NCBI RefSeq assembly: GCF_037975245.1
Contig: NC_092580.1
Location: forward strand, 19,952,501-20,016,500
Length of the DNA stretch: 64,000 nucleotides
From: Apostichopus japonicus
Taxonomy: Eukaryota > Echinodermata > Holothuroidea > Aspidochirotida > Stichopodidae
Direction: 5' to 3'
Positions 12,601 through 24,785 of this stretch are shown in pieces (the stretch's first letter is position 1; every line of letters begins with the position of its first letter). The notes under the pieces are model-generated. The model made no database searches and was not told the origin of the DNA. It saw only the letters and a list, made by a program, of their open reading frames with translations. The position numbers and the translations under genes are program-made.

Positions 12601-15600
12601 TCAGAAACTTCACCACATTATAAGGAAATGAGCAAACTTCCAGCTGATGAAAATTTACACCAGATACTTGCAGTTGTAAATAAACTTTAAGAGTCATGTC
12701 CAGGGGTGGCCATTTTGTTAATAAGTGATGTCATTATGCCACTTGGAGAAGAGACTTACTTTTAGAACAACAAAACTACTTATGATTTTCTATTTTAAAA
12801 GGCTGGGAACAGCTAAAAATGCAAAGAAAACTATAAAACATATTTTGGTCGTTGACCTTGCCTCTTAATGACAGTAAGTCTGTTACAAAAAAACCTTCTG
12901 TGACATTGATATAATGTCCTAAGTGCTAAATATCTGATCAATGCATTTTTTATATGGTTTCTTTCAAACTTGTTGTTATTGAATGATAAATAAGTGCTAA
13001 ACTTACCACCATTTTCTGCAACTTCTCTTAAATCCTCTGGTTTGACATACTGTACTGGAAGCTCTTCCATGACTTCTAAAGCACCCTGTTGAAAAAGGAG
13101 GAAAAAGAAAATATTAAAAAATTGGTCGTCGAGAATCCAACAAATTTGACGAGCATTAAAATGCTCTCATTAAAAGAGGAGGTGATTTTAAGATATGAAA
13201 GTGAAAAATGTCTTTTTGTCAGAACATGATCTGGAATTTTCATGAACACATAAACTACACAGAACACATAAATTACATTGGAATGAAATATCTCACCTGT
13301 GAAACATTTCCTGCACCCATGACTACAAAGGTCATTGGCCCCACGGACTTTGGTATCAGGCCCAAGCAGATTTCGTACCCGGCATCTCTGACAGCTTGTC
13401 TGGCCATGCTACTGTTACGGTAATTGTGAGCGGCTGCAATGTGCTGGAGTAGAAAGTTACGGGAGAGAAACAACGTTGGATAGATTAGATTAATGAGAAT
13501 GGAACTGACTACTCTTTGAGTTATTGTAACTGACAGACTCAAATGGATATGTGTACAGAACTACTGTAGGTATCAAATCAAAGGTCAATGGAGGGTGAAA
13601 ATAGTCAGGTGTGGTCGTTACTTTTGCATCTAGAATTAAACTATCACAAACAGAAACAAAACTTAAAGAAAAATAATTGAGCATGAATAGTTCAATGTTA
13701 TCTGATGATATACAATGGAGGTTAGGGTGTGGGAAGTATCAAGAGTGGAAAGAATGATCACTTATATTCATAACTTAAAGAGCTAAAATGTTAACTTATA
13801 TCCCAATCCAAAAACGGATCGTTTCTTTACATAATTACTGAAATGCGATAAACCCCCAAACCCTACCGGATAGGATATTTACCAGCAACAGATTTACCCC
13901 TCTCCTCGTAATATGAGCACCCTTGTTCTATCACCTCTAGAGTACTTACGTGGCGAGGAGACAGGTAAATGACCAAGTGAAATAAGTTAATGTTCACTGT
14001 AGAACCTTATGTTTATTGTGAAGCACCGTTATGTATTCCATTATAAACACAAACTAACTGAGCCACAACTTTACAATTCTTTGATACTATTGTGTAGTAT
14101 ATAAATAATCACACAATTCATGACTATACATTTTTTCCCAAATTTGTGGCCCATCCGCAGAGATGAAGCGAATGAATAACTTAAAACCAAAGCAAATGTT
14201 TCCTGTTTTTTAAAATATTTTTATTGCTTTCGTGGAGATGAGAGCACTCGGTCTGATTAATGTTTTCATCTCAAGATAAACGTGGTACAGAAACAATTTA
14301 ATTAAAGTGGTTTTTTAACCAAGATCCATAACATGCCAAACTTTCTTGCCTACAATCATTCTCTAGGGATAAATTTGTACGGCAAGTTTATCCGTTTGGT
14401 CTGTGTGGGGTATGCAACCTGGATATATTTAAGCCACCACAGTCAAACACCTATTTTACCATAAAGATATGATACAAGTATTTACTCAATAGTGATTGCA
14501 CAAGGTAACAATAGTTCAGCTGAACTATCACTGAAGATAACCATCTTCTCTCCTCCTTATCAGCCTTTTTGAAGTTGATACTCGTGAGTGTCAATAATAC
14601 TTGTGGATACATGATTCCATAAAAGATGGAACTGTCACAAAGGTTGCCGGTAAAAAGGTATAAGGCAATCTTAGGCAGTCTCTAAAGTCCAGAAGAATAT
14701 CTCGGAAACACTCAAGAAATTATGTTTTAATACAGCTATAGTAATAAAATCTTTTGCACTATATTACAATAATATCACTTTTCTCAAAGCTTCTTTAAAT
14801 CTGATGACATGGACAAAGGTCATGTCCCATGGCCCCCGTGGTATATATGGTATTATACTACACCTAATTATATTCCGGCCATTTGATTGGTCAATTGCTC
14901 GTCGATTGCATGCAAAATCCGCTCTCATGATAGAACCATGCGTTATACTTTTTTGAGGGCACTTTTTTCAATGGTAAGAGAGCAGAGAAACCTGTCTGTT
15001 CAAAACAATCTGTTGCATGAGTGCATTTTACATCCAATTATATCCAAATTTGAAGATGTTGTATAAAACAAACAATGAATGGTTTCCATTCGTGCAATAG
15101 TGCAAATATTTCATTCGTTGAAAGATGTAATTTGTTCCATTCAACGAGGCGCAGCCGAGTTGAATGGAACATTCCATCTTTCAAGTCATGAAATATTTGC
15201 ACTATTGCACTCATAACCATTCATTATTTGTATATTCACTCACGATAAATGGTGTATGATGGCCCAGCGCCAATAAACGTAATCCAAGCCCGTGTAATAT
15301 ATTGATCATACCAGCTATTCCAGCAAATTTACCAAAAGCCACGATTCGCTTGCCTTGTTCGTCAACAATCTTCTCATAGTCTACCAACCGAATATTCTGT
15401 GGAACAAACATAATTATCAAAATATGTTCAGTGAACTGGCATTGTTTTATTGAATAAAACATATTGATAATCACATTGCTGTTAATTAGTATTCACATAA
15501 TTTGCTGGTTGTACTTTTACAAAACAATGCAGCAAGTGATGTAAAGAGTGAGCATTGTGGGACGGAATGACTTACACGTTGTGGTTTCTTCTTCAGGTAT

Positions 15601-18600
15601 GTTTGGTTGACATTAATTGAAGACTCAATTGAAATAAGACAAAATTATGAACTCAAGAAATCATATTATGAGTTAGTCGCTTGTCTGAACCGGGTTCAAA
15701 GGAAAGGGAAAAAGAAATGTCTTTCTTCTAAACTATATTCTCATTTGGGCATTTAACAGGACAACAAAATACCTGTCTTTCCTCTAAAAGGCACTTTCTT
15801 AATTTCCTACCTTCTCCCCACACCCCCCTCTTCCCCCCCCTTCTTCACCCTGGTGCAATAGGTGCCAACCCTTTTATATTCATTCATAGGAGACAGATAA
15901 GGAAGAAGTGGCATGCAATAAATATATATCAAACACAAGTATGTTGCATTTATAAAGGGAATTCAATTTATAATCTGTTCCCACATCTTTCAGCTGGAGG
16001 GAAAATGTTGAAATTCTTACTTGTGGAAGTCTCTACAGTATAGATACGTTTACATAGCCTCTGAATTTAACGTAACTAGGTTTGTGTAGATTTACTGATA
16101 ATGCTATCTGAGAAGTTCTTGCTCAGTATAGCACCTGTGTACCATATAAACAAAAATTCACAGAATACCAACTGAAAGATCGGCTTTGAAGTTTGAACTT
16201 CAACACACTTCTTTGGTTCCGTCAAAAATACAACGATATCGCTTGCTCTTGTTTGATATTTCTGCCAATCTTTCTTGATCAGCCTATATGGCATTTTAAT
16301 AACTTAAAAAGTTGAAATGCAAATACAGAAAGATATGTACTGTAGGAACAGACTCCAGAATACTGTAACAAGATTGTTAATATCAACCAGAGATGCAAAA
16401 CTGCATTGAGGTTCCAGTGAGGTAATTAGTTGCATTGTAATATTACAGTATCTGATATAGTTATCTGAAGATTCTCCTCTTTAAGTTGTTACATGGTTAA
16501 AACATTTCCCCTTTTTGATGTCTGTTGACCGCTCATGACCTTTGATCTCCAAGGGTCCACTCAACACATAACACGTTTGTACTCAACTATTCATTATGGC
16601 GCATCATCCTATAAACAAGATCCATCCAAGGTCCCTTTTTGAATTATGTTCAAAAAAGTTTAGACATTTGACCTCTGCTGACCTTTAACCCCCCCCAAAA
16701 ACAGCAGGGTTAGCTAATTAACATAGTATATATTCACATTCCAAGTTTAAGATCCATCCTTTGTCTTTTCTTGAGATATCATGTTTAATAGCTTTTAACA
16801 TTTGAACTCTGTTGACTGAACATGAACCTTTCATCTCCAATAACAATTTAAAATAGCTTAACCTCCTAAAATATTGGGCTTCCATCTACTGTATCTGGTA
16901 TGAGAAACATCCAAGATATCCTTGAAAGTTTGATCTCTCAAGGACCCATTGACTTCACAAACCAGAAACGAAAACATTTAGTGCCTAAACATATTTCTAG
17001 TGTGGTAAACCATAAATGTTAATATACATGCACTTGTGCACACCAATATGAAGAGGATTAGCTATTGACTAATGCGGCAAACATATGAAGAAAGGTATCA
17101 GGAATCAGTTGTCACTTTGACAAAGCACTAGCCATATAATTCACTGGTAAGGATTTTACATAATAGAATTTTTATTCCAATTCATAATGAAAATCTCTTT
17201 AAGATTTGTTATTATAGACTGTGAGCCTACAAGAGATTGTGGACAATGTACAAAGTCATCTGGGTCAAATCACAAAACAAATTGCCAATTGCAGCCCACT
17301 TGCCATAACCTCTTGACCCCTTGAGCCAATTTTCCACCATTTTGAGATAACCTGTGAACCCCTTGAAGCTCAGAGGGTGAAACTGGATGATGACCACTTG
17401 AGTGTGCTTAAAGCAATACTACATATCAACTTTCCTTGAACTTTCCTGGATGACTTTATGTTCTGTTAACAGACTTATCTAGAGCCCCTTCATAAAACTT
17501 AACTGAACTGAATTTGACCAAACTATGTTCACCCTGGAGAAGAAAATCATGCCATTGGCAGATTTATTGTACATATCTTTAATTTTGGAGTTATCATGTT
17601 TAAAAGGTTATTGCTTTTGACACCTGTTGACCTCTTTTGACCTCTTCCAATTTCAATTATGGGGCACTTAATTACCAAGTATGACATTGATTCAACTTGT
17701 GGTTGATGAGATATCGGTTTACCATCAAGCCCCACTAACTCCTGAATATTAATGAGGTCAAGTTGTCATTGCAAAAAGCATATATACTTACTATGTAGTT
17801 ACATCACCATACTTAACTTTACCATGGAAATTTGGAAATAAGCACTATTGTGAACAACTGACACAACCACAAATGCTTATATAGGTTCTTTTACCATCCA
17901 CTAACATTGTTGAACTATGATGAATAACCCCAGTGATATCATCACTGTAGATATCAGATGAATTACTGATATATCTGATGCCTGATCAAACAAACACATT
18001 AAAGTCTTATGCCGCCGACTTTATAATCTACATACAGCAGGTTCCTGTGTCAAACTATAAAATGAAATAACATTGGTTTGCTTATGTACTCTTTTCTTTC
18101 ATTTTGTAGGGATTGGCATTTTGCCAGTCAGTTCAAGGCGACAGAATAGTGCACATTGATTATTGTTGTATTGGTTGTGGGTAGCCAACTTAAGATTTAG
18201 GGATTTTCATACTTACACACCTATAAAGATACATGTACCAAAAAGGTTGAAACTGTAAGCCAGGCTCTGAGAACTTCTAATATTTTACCAAACAGTGTCC
18301 TTCCAATCCATGCAAAATATTGCAGATGCAGTTTTCTATACCTTACATCAAAGATTGATATTCCAAAAATTTCTATAATACATAACCACAACTTCCAATA
18401 ATGATACCAGGAAGATAGAGAGGGTGGCGAGGGGTGACTATGACGGATGAATATAGAACTTTTAAGCACCTTGCCTCCCCTTCATCCAACCCGCTGCTTA
18501 ATTATGTTACTGACCTTCAAAAGCATGGATTTATTATAAATAGTTTCACGGTTAAATCCAGACATGCAGTGTAAGCGTCCATCACCTTACCTGCCCTGAC

Positions 18601-20337
18601 CCAAAGAAAAACCAGAAGGTGCTATAAGATGATAAAATATTCAAGAAAATGATAGCATGTGGACATTACCTTTTCTAGTATTGCATCCAACATGGGCATG
18701 TTTTCTTTCTGTGCTTTGATTGTGTGCGAGAAAAAGCAGTAGGTTTTATTCGGCAGAAGACGTGGAATGGGAACTTGTTTCACGCCAACGATTAACGAAG
18801 CCTCATTCAGATCCTCTTGAATAGTCGCACCAGCAGTTTCATAATCCTAAGTTAACAATCAGAGACAGAACTTAAGAAAATCAAGAGGTAGAAAGATGAA
18901 TGAATAAACTAAGGTAATCAAAAACAAACTCCAGGGAAGAACTTTTAATGTTAACAGCTTGCATAGAAATTTGGAGGTTTCCAAAGTTTGTTCATCATAA
19001 AAAAAAAACTAGTAAATTATTATGTTCTGCAAACAAAACATGCTATGAATCTTTCACTATGCAGTACCAAATAAACACTTCCTGGAACTTGACTTTAAAT
19101 CATGCAGTTCTTTGCTCAAATATTCTAATGTATCAACAATCTTGAAAAACAGAACAAAACTGCTTTGTTACAAGTCAAATAACCCTGTATAGATCTGTAG
19201 GTAAAAGCAATTGAGTTTTCCTAAGGAGAAAAACCCTGTAATTTCAAGTCCTTACTTATATTGATTGATCAGTAAATGTTTTACATAATATTTATTTACA
19301 GCAAAGATTTGATGGTGAACTGAAGTTTAAAAATATAACTAAACAAAATAGCCACAATAGAGCAAAATTATATTGCTTAAAAGTTGCACTGTATAGAGGT
19401 TTGTCTATATCATGAAATGGTGAAACTTTCTGCGAGTGCTCTGCAATATAAATCATTGCAATATAAATCACAGAGGTGAACAGCATTTTCCTATGCATGA
19501 TACTAAATTTATTATCTGCTGAAGGCTTTCTCTGGGGTATTGCTCTCTACAACAAACCATCTTAGGCAAGGTGATCTAGTCTAGATAACAGAATAATCTA
19601 ATAAATAACTTTCTACTACCAGACTTTTGGGAAGCTTACAACAGCACCAGTATGAGTAGGATTGTAGCCTACTTGGTTGAGAACAGCAATGAAAACTTAT
19701 GCAAGCACAACTGTCACGCAGTAATAGTCACAATTTTGTAAATCTCTGTAATCACATTTATATTTTCAAATCAAACTTGTAACAATAAATTTGATTTAAA
19801 GGCAAGTTTTCCGCTTCCAACAAACAAACAGAATAAATAGGCCTCATCTAGCTGAAATTTATTATTGATAACTGTAATTAAATAATATGTTAAGTGCCAA
19901 AATGAAAGTATTTTAAGTTCTAAACTGCCACTTTAAAAAAAGTTCACATCCCCATCTCCTAGCCCCACTCTCCCAAAATAATAATGCAAACTCCATATTT
20001 TGCTCCTAGGCCGATTGATTTATTAATGTGTAAAAGTAAGTTGTCCTGACGTTTTGATCCTAGCAGGATCTTCTTCAGAGGCTAAATAACATATGGTTTA
20101 TTAATGTATGTAAAGTACCTGCATAGGATATGCTCTTCTGTTAGAAGGCTGAACAAGGACTTTCACTCCTTGGTCTACAATACTCTTGACTTGTGATGGA
20201 TTGAAGGGTGCTCGACGCTCCCACTGGGATCCATAATCTTCTCTCCTGATTCCCATGACACGCTGTTTACCTTTGACTCCATGATGACAACAACGTGTCG
20301 CGACAATGGCTCTCTGTAAATGCTTTACCCTCAGCAT
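601..20337 (-). CDS. AASS: Alpha-aminoadipic semialdehyde synthase (LKR/SDH), 16 exons, 3' end outside window
   Basis: Bifunctional mitochondrial enzyme of lysine breakdown: lysine + 2-oxoglutarate to saccharopine (LKR half), then to aminoadipic semialdehyde + glutamate (SDH half). Exons in transcript order: 20337-20119, 18846-18670, 15396-15244, 13443-13297, 13085-13007, 11210-11083, 9140-8857, 8163-8052, 7458-7399, 6397-6321, 4458-4340, 3649-3520, 2575-2465, 1748-1640, 1484-1408, 835-601. All have AG/GT borders and phases join without a break, giving 739 codons; the vertebrate enzyme has about 926 residues, so about 180 are missing to the left. The start at 20337 gives a basic presequence ([17 protein letters not shown]). 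LKR motifs: [54 protein letters not shown] motifs: GSGNMA nucleotide-binding loop near residue 496, [58 protein letters not shown] likely 5'UTR acceptor lies at 20348/20349, so a non-coding first exon is expected upstream. Confidence 0.95.
4879..4950 (-). tRNA. tRNA-Thr(TGT)-like gene or pseudogene at the end of the tRNA-half array
   Basis: 72 nt fold as a cloverleaf on the minus strand: acceptor GGCTGGA/TCTAGCC (7 pairs including one G-U), D stem GCTC/GAGC perfect, anticodon stem CAGGG/CCCAG with one A-A mismatch, loop CTTGTTA with U33 and anticodon TGT. The T stem ACTGG/CCCAT has only three good pairs, suggesting a pseudogene or tRNA-derived repeat. Box A (TAGCTCATTAGG) and a box-B-like TGGTTCAAATCCC are present. 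It is the only unit of the adjoining array with a T arm and a 3' acceptor strand. It lies in an AASS intron, same sense as AASS. Confidence 0.5.
4901..5818 (-). repeat. 54-bp tandem array, about 17 copies, derived from the 5' part of a tRNA-Thr-like gene
   Basis: Each 54-bp unit, read on the minus strand, holds acceptor 5' strand, D arm, anticodon arm, variable loop and the first bases of the T stem (51 nt), then AAG, then the next unit. Units differ at a few sites (GAGCGC/GAGCAC; CTCATTAGG/CTCAGTTGG/CTCAGTAGG). Variants recur in an order of three over part of the array, a 162-bp higher-order period. An open frame across it (4936-5832) is a by-product of 54 being a multiple of three. The array sits between AASS exons at 4340-4458 and 6321-6397. 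Confidence 0.9.
6565..6923 (+). mobile_element. tRNA-derived SINE
   Basis: The 5' part has pol III boxes (TGGTCAAGTGGTTAAGG; GGTTCGAGCCC near 6621), followed by a body with TTGGGCAAGGCACTTTAT, a common invertebrate SINE segment. Imperfect direct repeats flank it (ATAATTACTTTGAG before, ATAATTACTTCAAG after), as expected for target-primed insertion. It lies in the AASS intron between exons 7006-region and 6397, opposite to AASS. Confidence 0.75.
10198..10945. repeat. Four-copy tandem repeat, unit about 170-190 bp
   Basis: Copies begin near 10202, 10384, 10574 and 10745 with CTGCTCTATGAATTCTGT (the second reads CTGCTATTTGAATTCTGT). Each contains AAGTCAGATTTGGCTGTCCA followed by CAGATCAAGAG and a CACTAGCTTTATTGTA segment. 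It lies in the AASS intron between exons 11083-11210 and 8857-9140. Confidence 0.85.
15068..15232. repeat. Long imperfect inverted repeat (foldback element) beside AASS exon 3
   Basis: The arms at about 15068-15145 and 15157-15232 are inverse copies (share GTGCAATAGTGCAAATATTTCA, TTGTTCCATTCAAC, AATGAATGGTT). The spacer is about 11 bp. A more distant part may begin near 14870 (TATTCCGGCCATTTGATTGG). The right arm ends only a few bases from the AASS donor at 15243. Confidence 0.75.
16490..17760. repeat. Diverged dispersed repeat rich in TTGACCTTTGACCT words
   Basis: Half-similar segments follow each other: each has CATTTGACCTCTGTTGACCTTT-like text, a TAACATAGT or CACTTAATTACC stretch, a CCAAGTTTAAGATCCATCC-like stretch and a GAGATATCATG stretch. 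Similar words recur at 9325-9480 and 58870-58950. All of this is AASS intron 2 sequence or intergenic. Confidence 0.5.
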
Positions 20338-20348
20338 GACTTGCAGAC

Positions 20349-23300
20349 CTTTAGCCTTTAAAACCATGAGAAAAGAGTGCATAAATAAAGCAAAAGAAAC
20401 ATGCTATCACACACTGTTACTGATGGTACTGTTAGTAATAGACAAGTGACTGAGCTGTAGTGGCTGGAACAGCAACCGCCACATACCAGAAATTAAATGC
20501 CATTTAGTAGGCTACCGTCCTGTATCAAATTGGTCAATTTGAAGTTTTTCAGCACAAGTAGTATAGTAAAGGCTTCATAATTGATGCACCTTCGTAATTG
20601 ATGCACCTTCAAATATCACTAGCAACGATACAGCAGGCTACCTAAACCTTTTGCAGTCAAGCAGAGTTACACATTTCATGAACTTTAATCTATTTCATGT
20701 ATATGCTGATCAATTTGTGTTCTTTCTTGTTAAAAGCTTTAGCACCCTCCTCCCAGTTTTGCACATTTTTTTAGCATTTGGAAATCTTACTCCCTAAAAA
20801 TAACCAAAATTAACACAATATAATACTGGTCACTACCATCTGGTACCTGACAAATTAATGCTCAGAGCATACAACATCCAATGTGTACTTAGGCCTACAC
20901 TACAGTTAGCTTATCAACGAATGTGGCAGTTTAGGGGTATGAAAGAACTTGACACGGCAGACATTTTGTGGTCAATTCTGCTCAATTGTACATTACGTAG
21001 GCACAGAACATAAATATTTTGAGATAATTAAATTTCTGAGGAACTACACATATGAAAAACGAACACAGCTAGTTGAGTAATTTCTACTTTTCGTTGATAG
21101 ACATCGTTAATCAAATAAAAAAGTACGTCAATTGTGAGCCCACCATGCTACTACTTCAACGACAGGCCTAGCCTAGGTAGGCTATGCACTGAACCTGGCG
21201 AGCAGAGCTATCAAACAACCAATTTAATTGCAGTCTAACGTTCTGCTGAAGCGAGTAGACAATTAAACGCATCAATAGGACACACACAACGATACAGTTC
21301 CTATGTTTATCCAACCATATCTTACCTAATTTTCTATTTCTCCAATACGATCAAGAACGCCGTTAATTTGATAACAGTTACTAACTATTAGAGTCAAATT
21401 TTATTTTATTAACCGGGAAGCGCTTGTTAGAAGAGCGACCAGATTGGCATATGATTGAAACGATAGTCTGCATAACTTAGGATTTCAGTGTGCGCGATAA
21501 GATCTCGGATACATATATCCAACGCTTTACGAGTTGGACTGATTTTCTGCTAGAATGGGTACCCATTCGATCAAAGAATAGCGGAATTGGAAATCACACA
21601 GCTGCTCAGCAAATAGGAAGTTTCCTTGGCACTCACACCTTCGGGACGCCCTCGCATGTGCATATAATAAACAATGACATCTGCCCATATTAACCCCGCC
21701 TAATGAGAAGTTCACTACAATGCATGGCAGTATTGCGTTTACGTTTTCTTTGCTTACGAAGAACATACGGAATAGGTAACATCCGTGTTTAGGGCATTAG
21801 CAATGTAATGTAGTTTACGTTTTCATGAGATATGTTAGAGCGCCGAAGACGCTATGGAAAATTGACTTCTTACTGAAAGTGAAGCCGCGTACTGTAATTT
21901 TCTTTACCATATGAAAAATATTTATTCTATGCAATAATACGTAAGTACAATGTAACAAAAAGTATTGCGACAATCCAGTATGATTCTTCATCCATTATAC
22001 ATCCCTATATCTCGTTAGGTACTTTAGTTCACTTTACGCTCATTGGATTTTTTTTTTTGCAAGGTAACAAGTTCATATTATCAGAACAGTACGCTGAGAG
22101 GAGTGGGAACTGAGGTAGGAGCAATGAGTGAAGCACTCCATAATAATTTGGTCAACTACAACTACATGTACAAGCCTTAAATTTTAACAGAGAATACAGG
22201 AGAATCATTTCCAAATTTTCGAAATTTCAGAGTAATCCCCTTTTCTGCAATTATTTTTGTGCTTCAACATCGTTTTTAAAGACGAGCAATGTCTGAAAAT
22301 GCAACCCCTTTAATAATAATAATAATACACAGTTCTTATAAGGCGCAAATATACACTAGAGTCTCTATGCTGAAAATCCGGAAAACTACAAAAGTAAGAA
22401 AAGGTGAGTCTTTAAAAGCGTTTTGAACCTGGTTACAAACTGAGCTTCTTAAATTCCGATCGGAAGGCCATTCCAGAGGATGGACTTCCATCTTGTAGGG
22501 GAACCGTGATACACACCTGACGACGATCATATACAGTCACATCAGTCTTGGTGGGCCTACAAGGGGAATGGGGTTGAGAGCAGATCAGTCGGTTCATTGT
22601 TAGATATTTCGTGGCCAATTTTTTTCCTGGGTGACTGGGTTTCTCACGGTTTATATAGAAGTCATTGCTTAATTGTGCTTCATGATATCACGTGACAATA
22701 AATGCTGTGTATACCCCGCTTTCAAGCACCGAACTAGACGTATGTATTGTGATATGACGTAAAGTTAGAAAAGAACCACGAAACAGCAATCGTTTTTAAT
22801 GAGCTAAACATATCTTATGCCGGAAAGTTGTGATTTGACGGTGAATGTATGTTATTTTAGATTTCTAACATTGATCGTAGATGTACCTACGTGAGTGATT
22901 ATATGTAACAGGTCTAACGTCATAGATCAAATGTCGAAAAAGATGAAAGTTGGTGTTTAGACACTTTCTACTTATCAACATATAGGCAAAAACCATCAAA
23001 CCATACGATATGTTGGGAATGAAGAGACTAATACTAGAGTATTCCTTTGAGATGTTGAAGGGTAGAAATGACAATATAGGTCAGAGGTGATACTTGATGA
23101 AACAACAGTGATGGTTAGGTAATATCGTGTTCTATACTATATCCTTTAAACTAAATTGTATTTAAAAAAAAAGAATTCCATCCTATTAACAAAGACGGCC
23201 ACCAGATGCATTTCAGAAATAACTGCCCAACAATCACTTCCGTCACGCAGGAGATGATATCTGCAATTCGATGGATTACCTTCTCCTTAAACTCGCAGGC

Positions 23301-23562
23301 CAGTATATCGAAGCCCGCCAGTAACTATTTTATATGGGGTTCGGTTTTAAATTCCCCCTTAGTGACGTCGTTGTGGGGATGTCAATATTGTTCAGGAGGT
23401 TATGTCAGTCATACAGGGTCATAATGATCCATGTTTTGAACGTACTTTCTAATTCATCCGAACTTGTCGATAGTAGGTGGCAGCAGATATGCGATTCTCG
23501 TGATTGTAAGTGTTAGAGGAATTTTAATATGGTGACGTACTTTGAACACAGTCAACATCAGT
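20349..23562. other. Upstream region of AASS, no coding exon recognised
   Basis: Should hold the AASS promoter and any non-coding first exon; an acceptor at 20348/20349 with a long pyrimidine tract implies one. No TATA box, CpG-rich stretch or coding frame could be fixed by eye. Confidence 0.4.
22318..22620. repeat. Probable old dispersed repeat
   Basis: Starts with an ATAATAATA run and CTTATAAGGCGCAAATATACAC, a layout seen in interspersed repeats, and reads on through GGAAGGCCATTCCAGAGGATGG. No second copy is in the window, so the call is by style only. Confidence 0.3.
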
Positions 23563-23570
23563 CTCCATGG

Positions 23571-24580
23571 CAGTGGCGTCGCCAAGGGGGGGGGGGGGCA
23601 GGGGGCACGTGCCCCCCCCCCCCCCGGAAAACCGAGTCCCCCCCATCTGAGATTTGGGTTGGTAAAAAAATATATATATATTTTGTTATATTCAACTCCC
23701 ATCATCTGAGTTGGTTTTTCATAAGGACAAAGAAGCACAGTAATTCGTATTTTCTTCAAATGAGCTGCAAAAAATGAAAAAGTTTATCCTTGACCGTCGG
23801 GTATCGAAGTCGTAACCCGCGCCATCACAACACTAGTTGGTCATAAGAACCTACGCTAGTCTTTCCTACTATTAACAGTACACTCAATTCACCTAATAGG
23901 TGCAATTATGTTTCACCATGAAGAGCATGCTATAAGTTCATGTTCCTCGGGCCCTCCCTTAAAAATACTTCAGGTTCTTGGCGACTACGTTGCGTTAGAT
24001 AGTGTAAAACCGCCTACACCCATATATTAACCCTGTTGTGTAGTGGGTGCAGAGGTCATTTGCCAGGTCAGATGCTTGTAGGAACAAATTGCGAATGTTC
24101 ACACCTGCATACTTAGCCATACTCGATGTGTGATCAAACTTTGGATTGCATGGTGAGATCCCTGATAGGAGCCAATAACGATGCTGGAACCTGTTACATC
24201 TTAATAGATAATGGGAGAAAACGATTAGGACAAGAAAGGAGTCGGGGGTCATGCACACATTAATTCAACAAATGTAGGTTCTATTGATAGGGTTAGGCAT
24301 AATATCGACAGCATGTGGTTCATATCCTCTGCAAAATTCTGCGCTTTGTTAAAATCATTACCTCAAAAATAGCAATTTCTGGAGATATCTTCAGATCGAA
24401 TTTAGCATCAAATGTGGCACCATTTTGCATCCAGCCCATCCTCCGTATGCGAAAATTTTCACCCCCCCCCTTAGACCCTTCCCCCAGGACGGCGATCCGT
24501 ATCCACCTAAGTGCCCCCATCAAATGCTGGTGCCCCCCCTGTGCCCCCCCCCCAGACTGAAAAGTCTGGTGACGCCACTG
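23571..24580. mobile_element. Non-autonomous hAT-like element with 8-bp TSD
   Basis: Ends are CAGTGGCGTCGCC and, inverted, CAGTGGCGTCACC. The 8-bp target duplication CTCCATGG is perfect at 23563-23570 and 24581-24588. G/C homopolymer runs sit just inside both ends. No transposase reading frame is visible in about 1 kb, so it would need enzyme supplied in trans. Intergenic, between AASS and the protease. Confidence 0.85.
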
Positions 24581-24643
24581 CTCCATGGGCAAACTTAGAT
24601 GTTCATCTGTGCCTATAATTGTCCCGAGTAATAACTTAATCAA

Positions 24644-24785
24644 GGTATTATGTTATCTACCGTGTAAATGATTGTAGGTAAAGCCGATATATAGGTATTA
24701 AATTATCTACCTTGTTAATCGTTGTATGTAAAGCCGATATATCGGTATTAAATTATCTACCGTGTAAATCGCTGTAGTAAGCTAT
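24644..24785. repeat. Three-copy tandem repeat, unit about 50 bp
   Basis: Copies begin GGTATTA at 24644, 24694 and 24744 and share TTATCTACCGTGTAAAT (TTATCTACCTTGTTAAT in the second); the first two also share AAAGCCGATATAT. Immediately right of the hAT-like element at 23571-24580. Confidence 0.8.
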
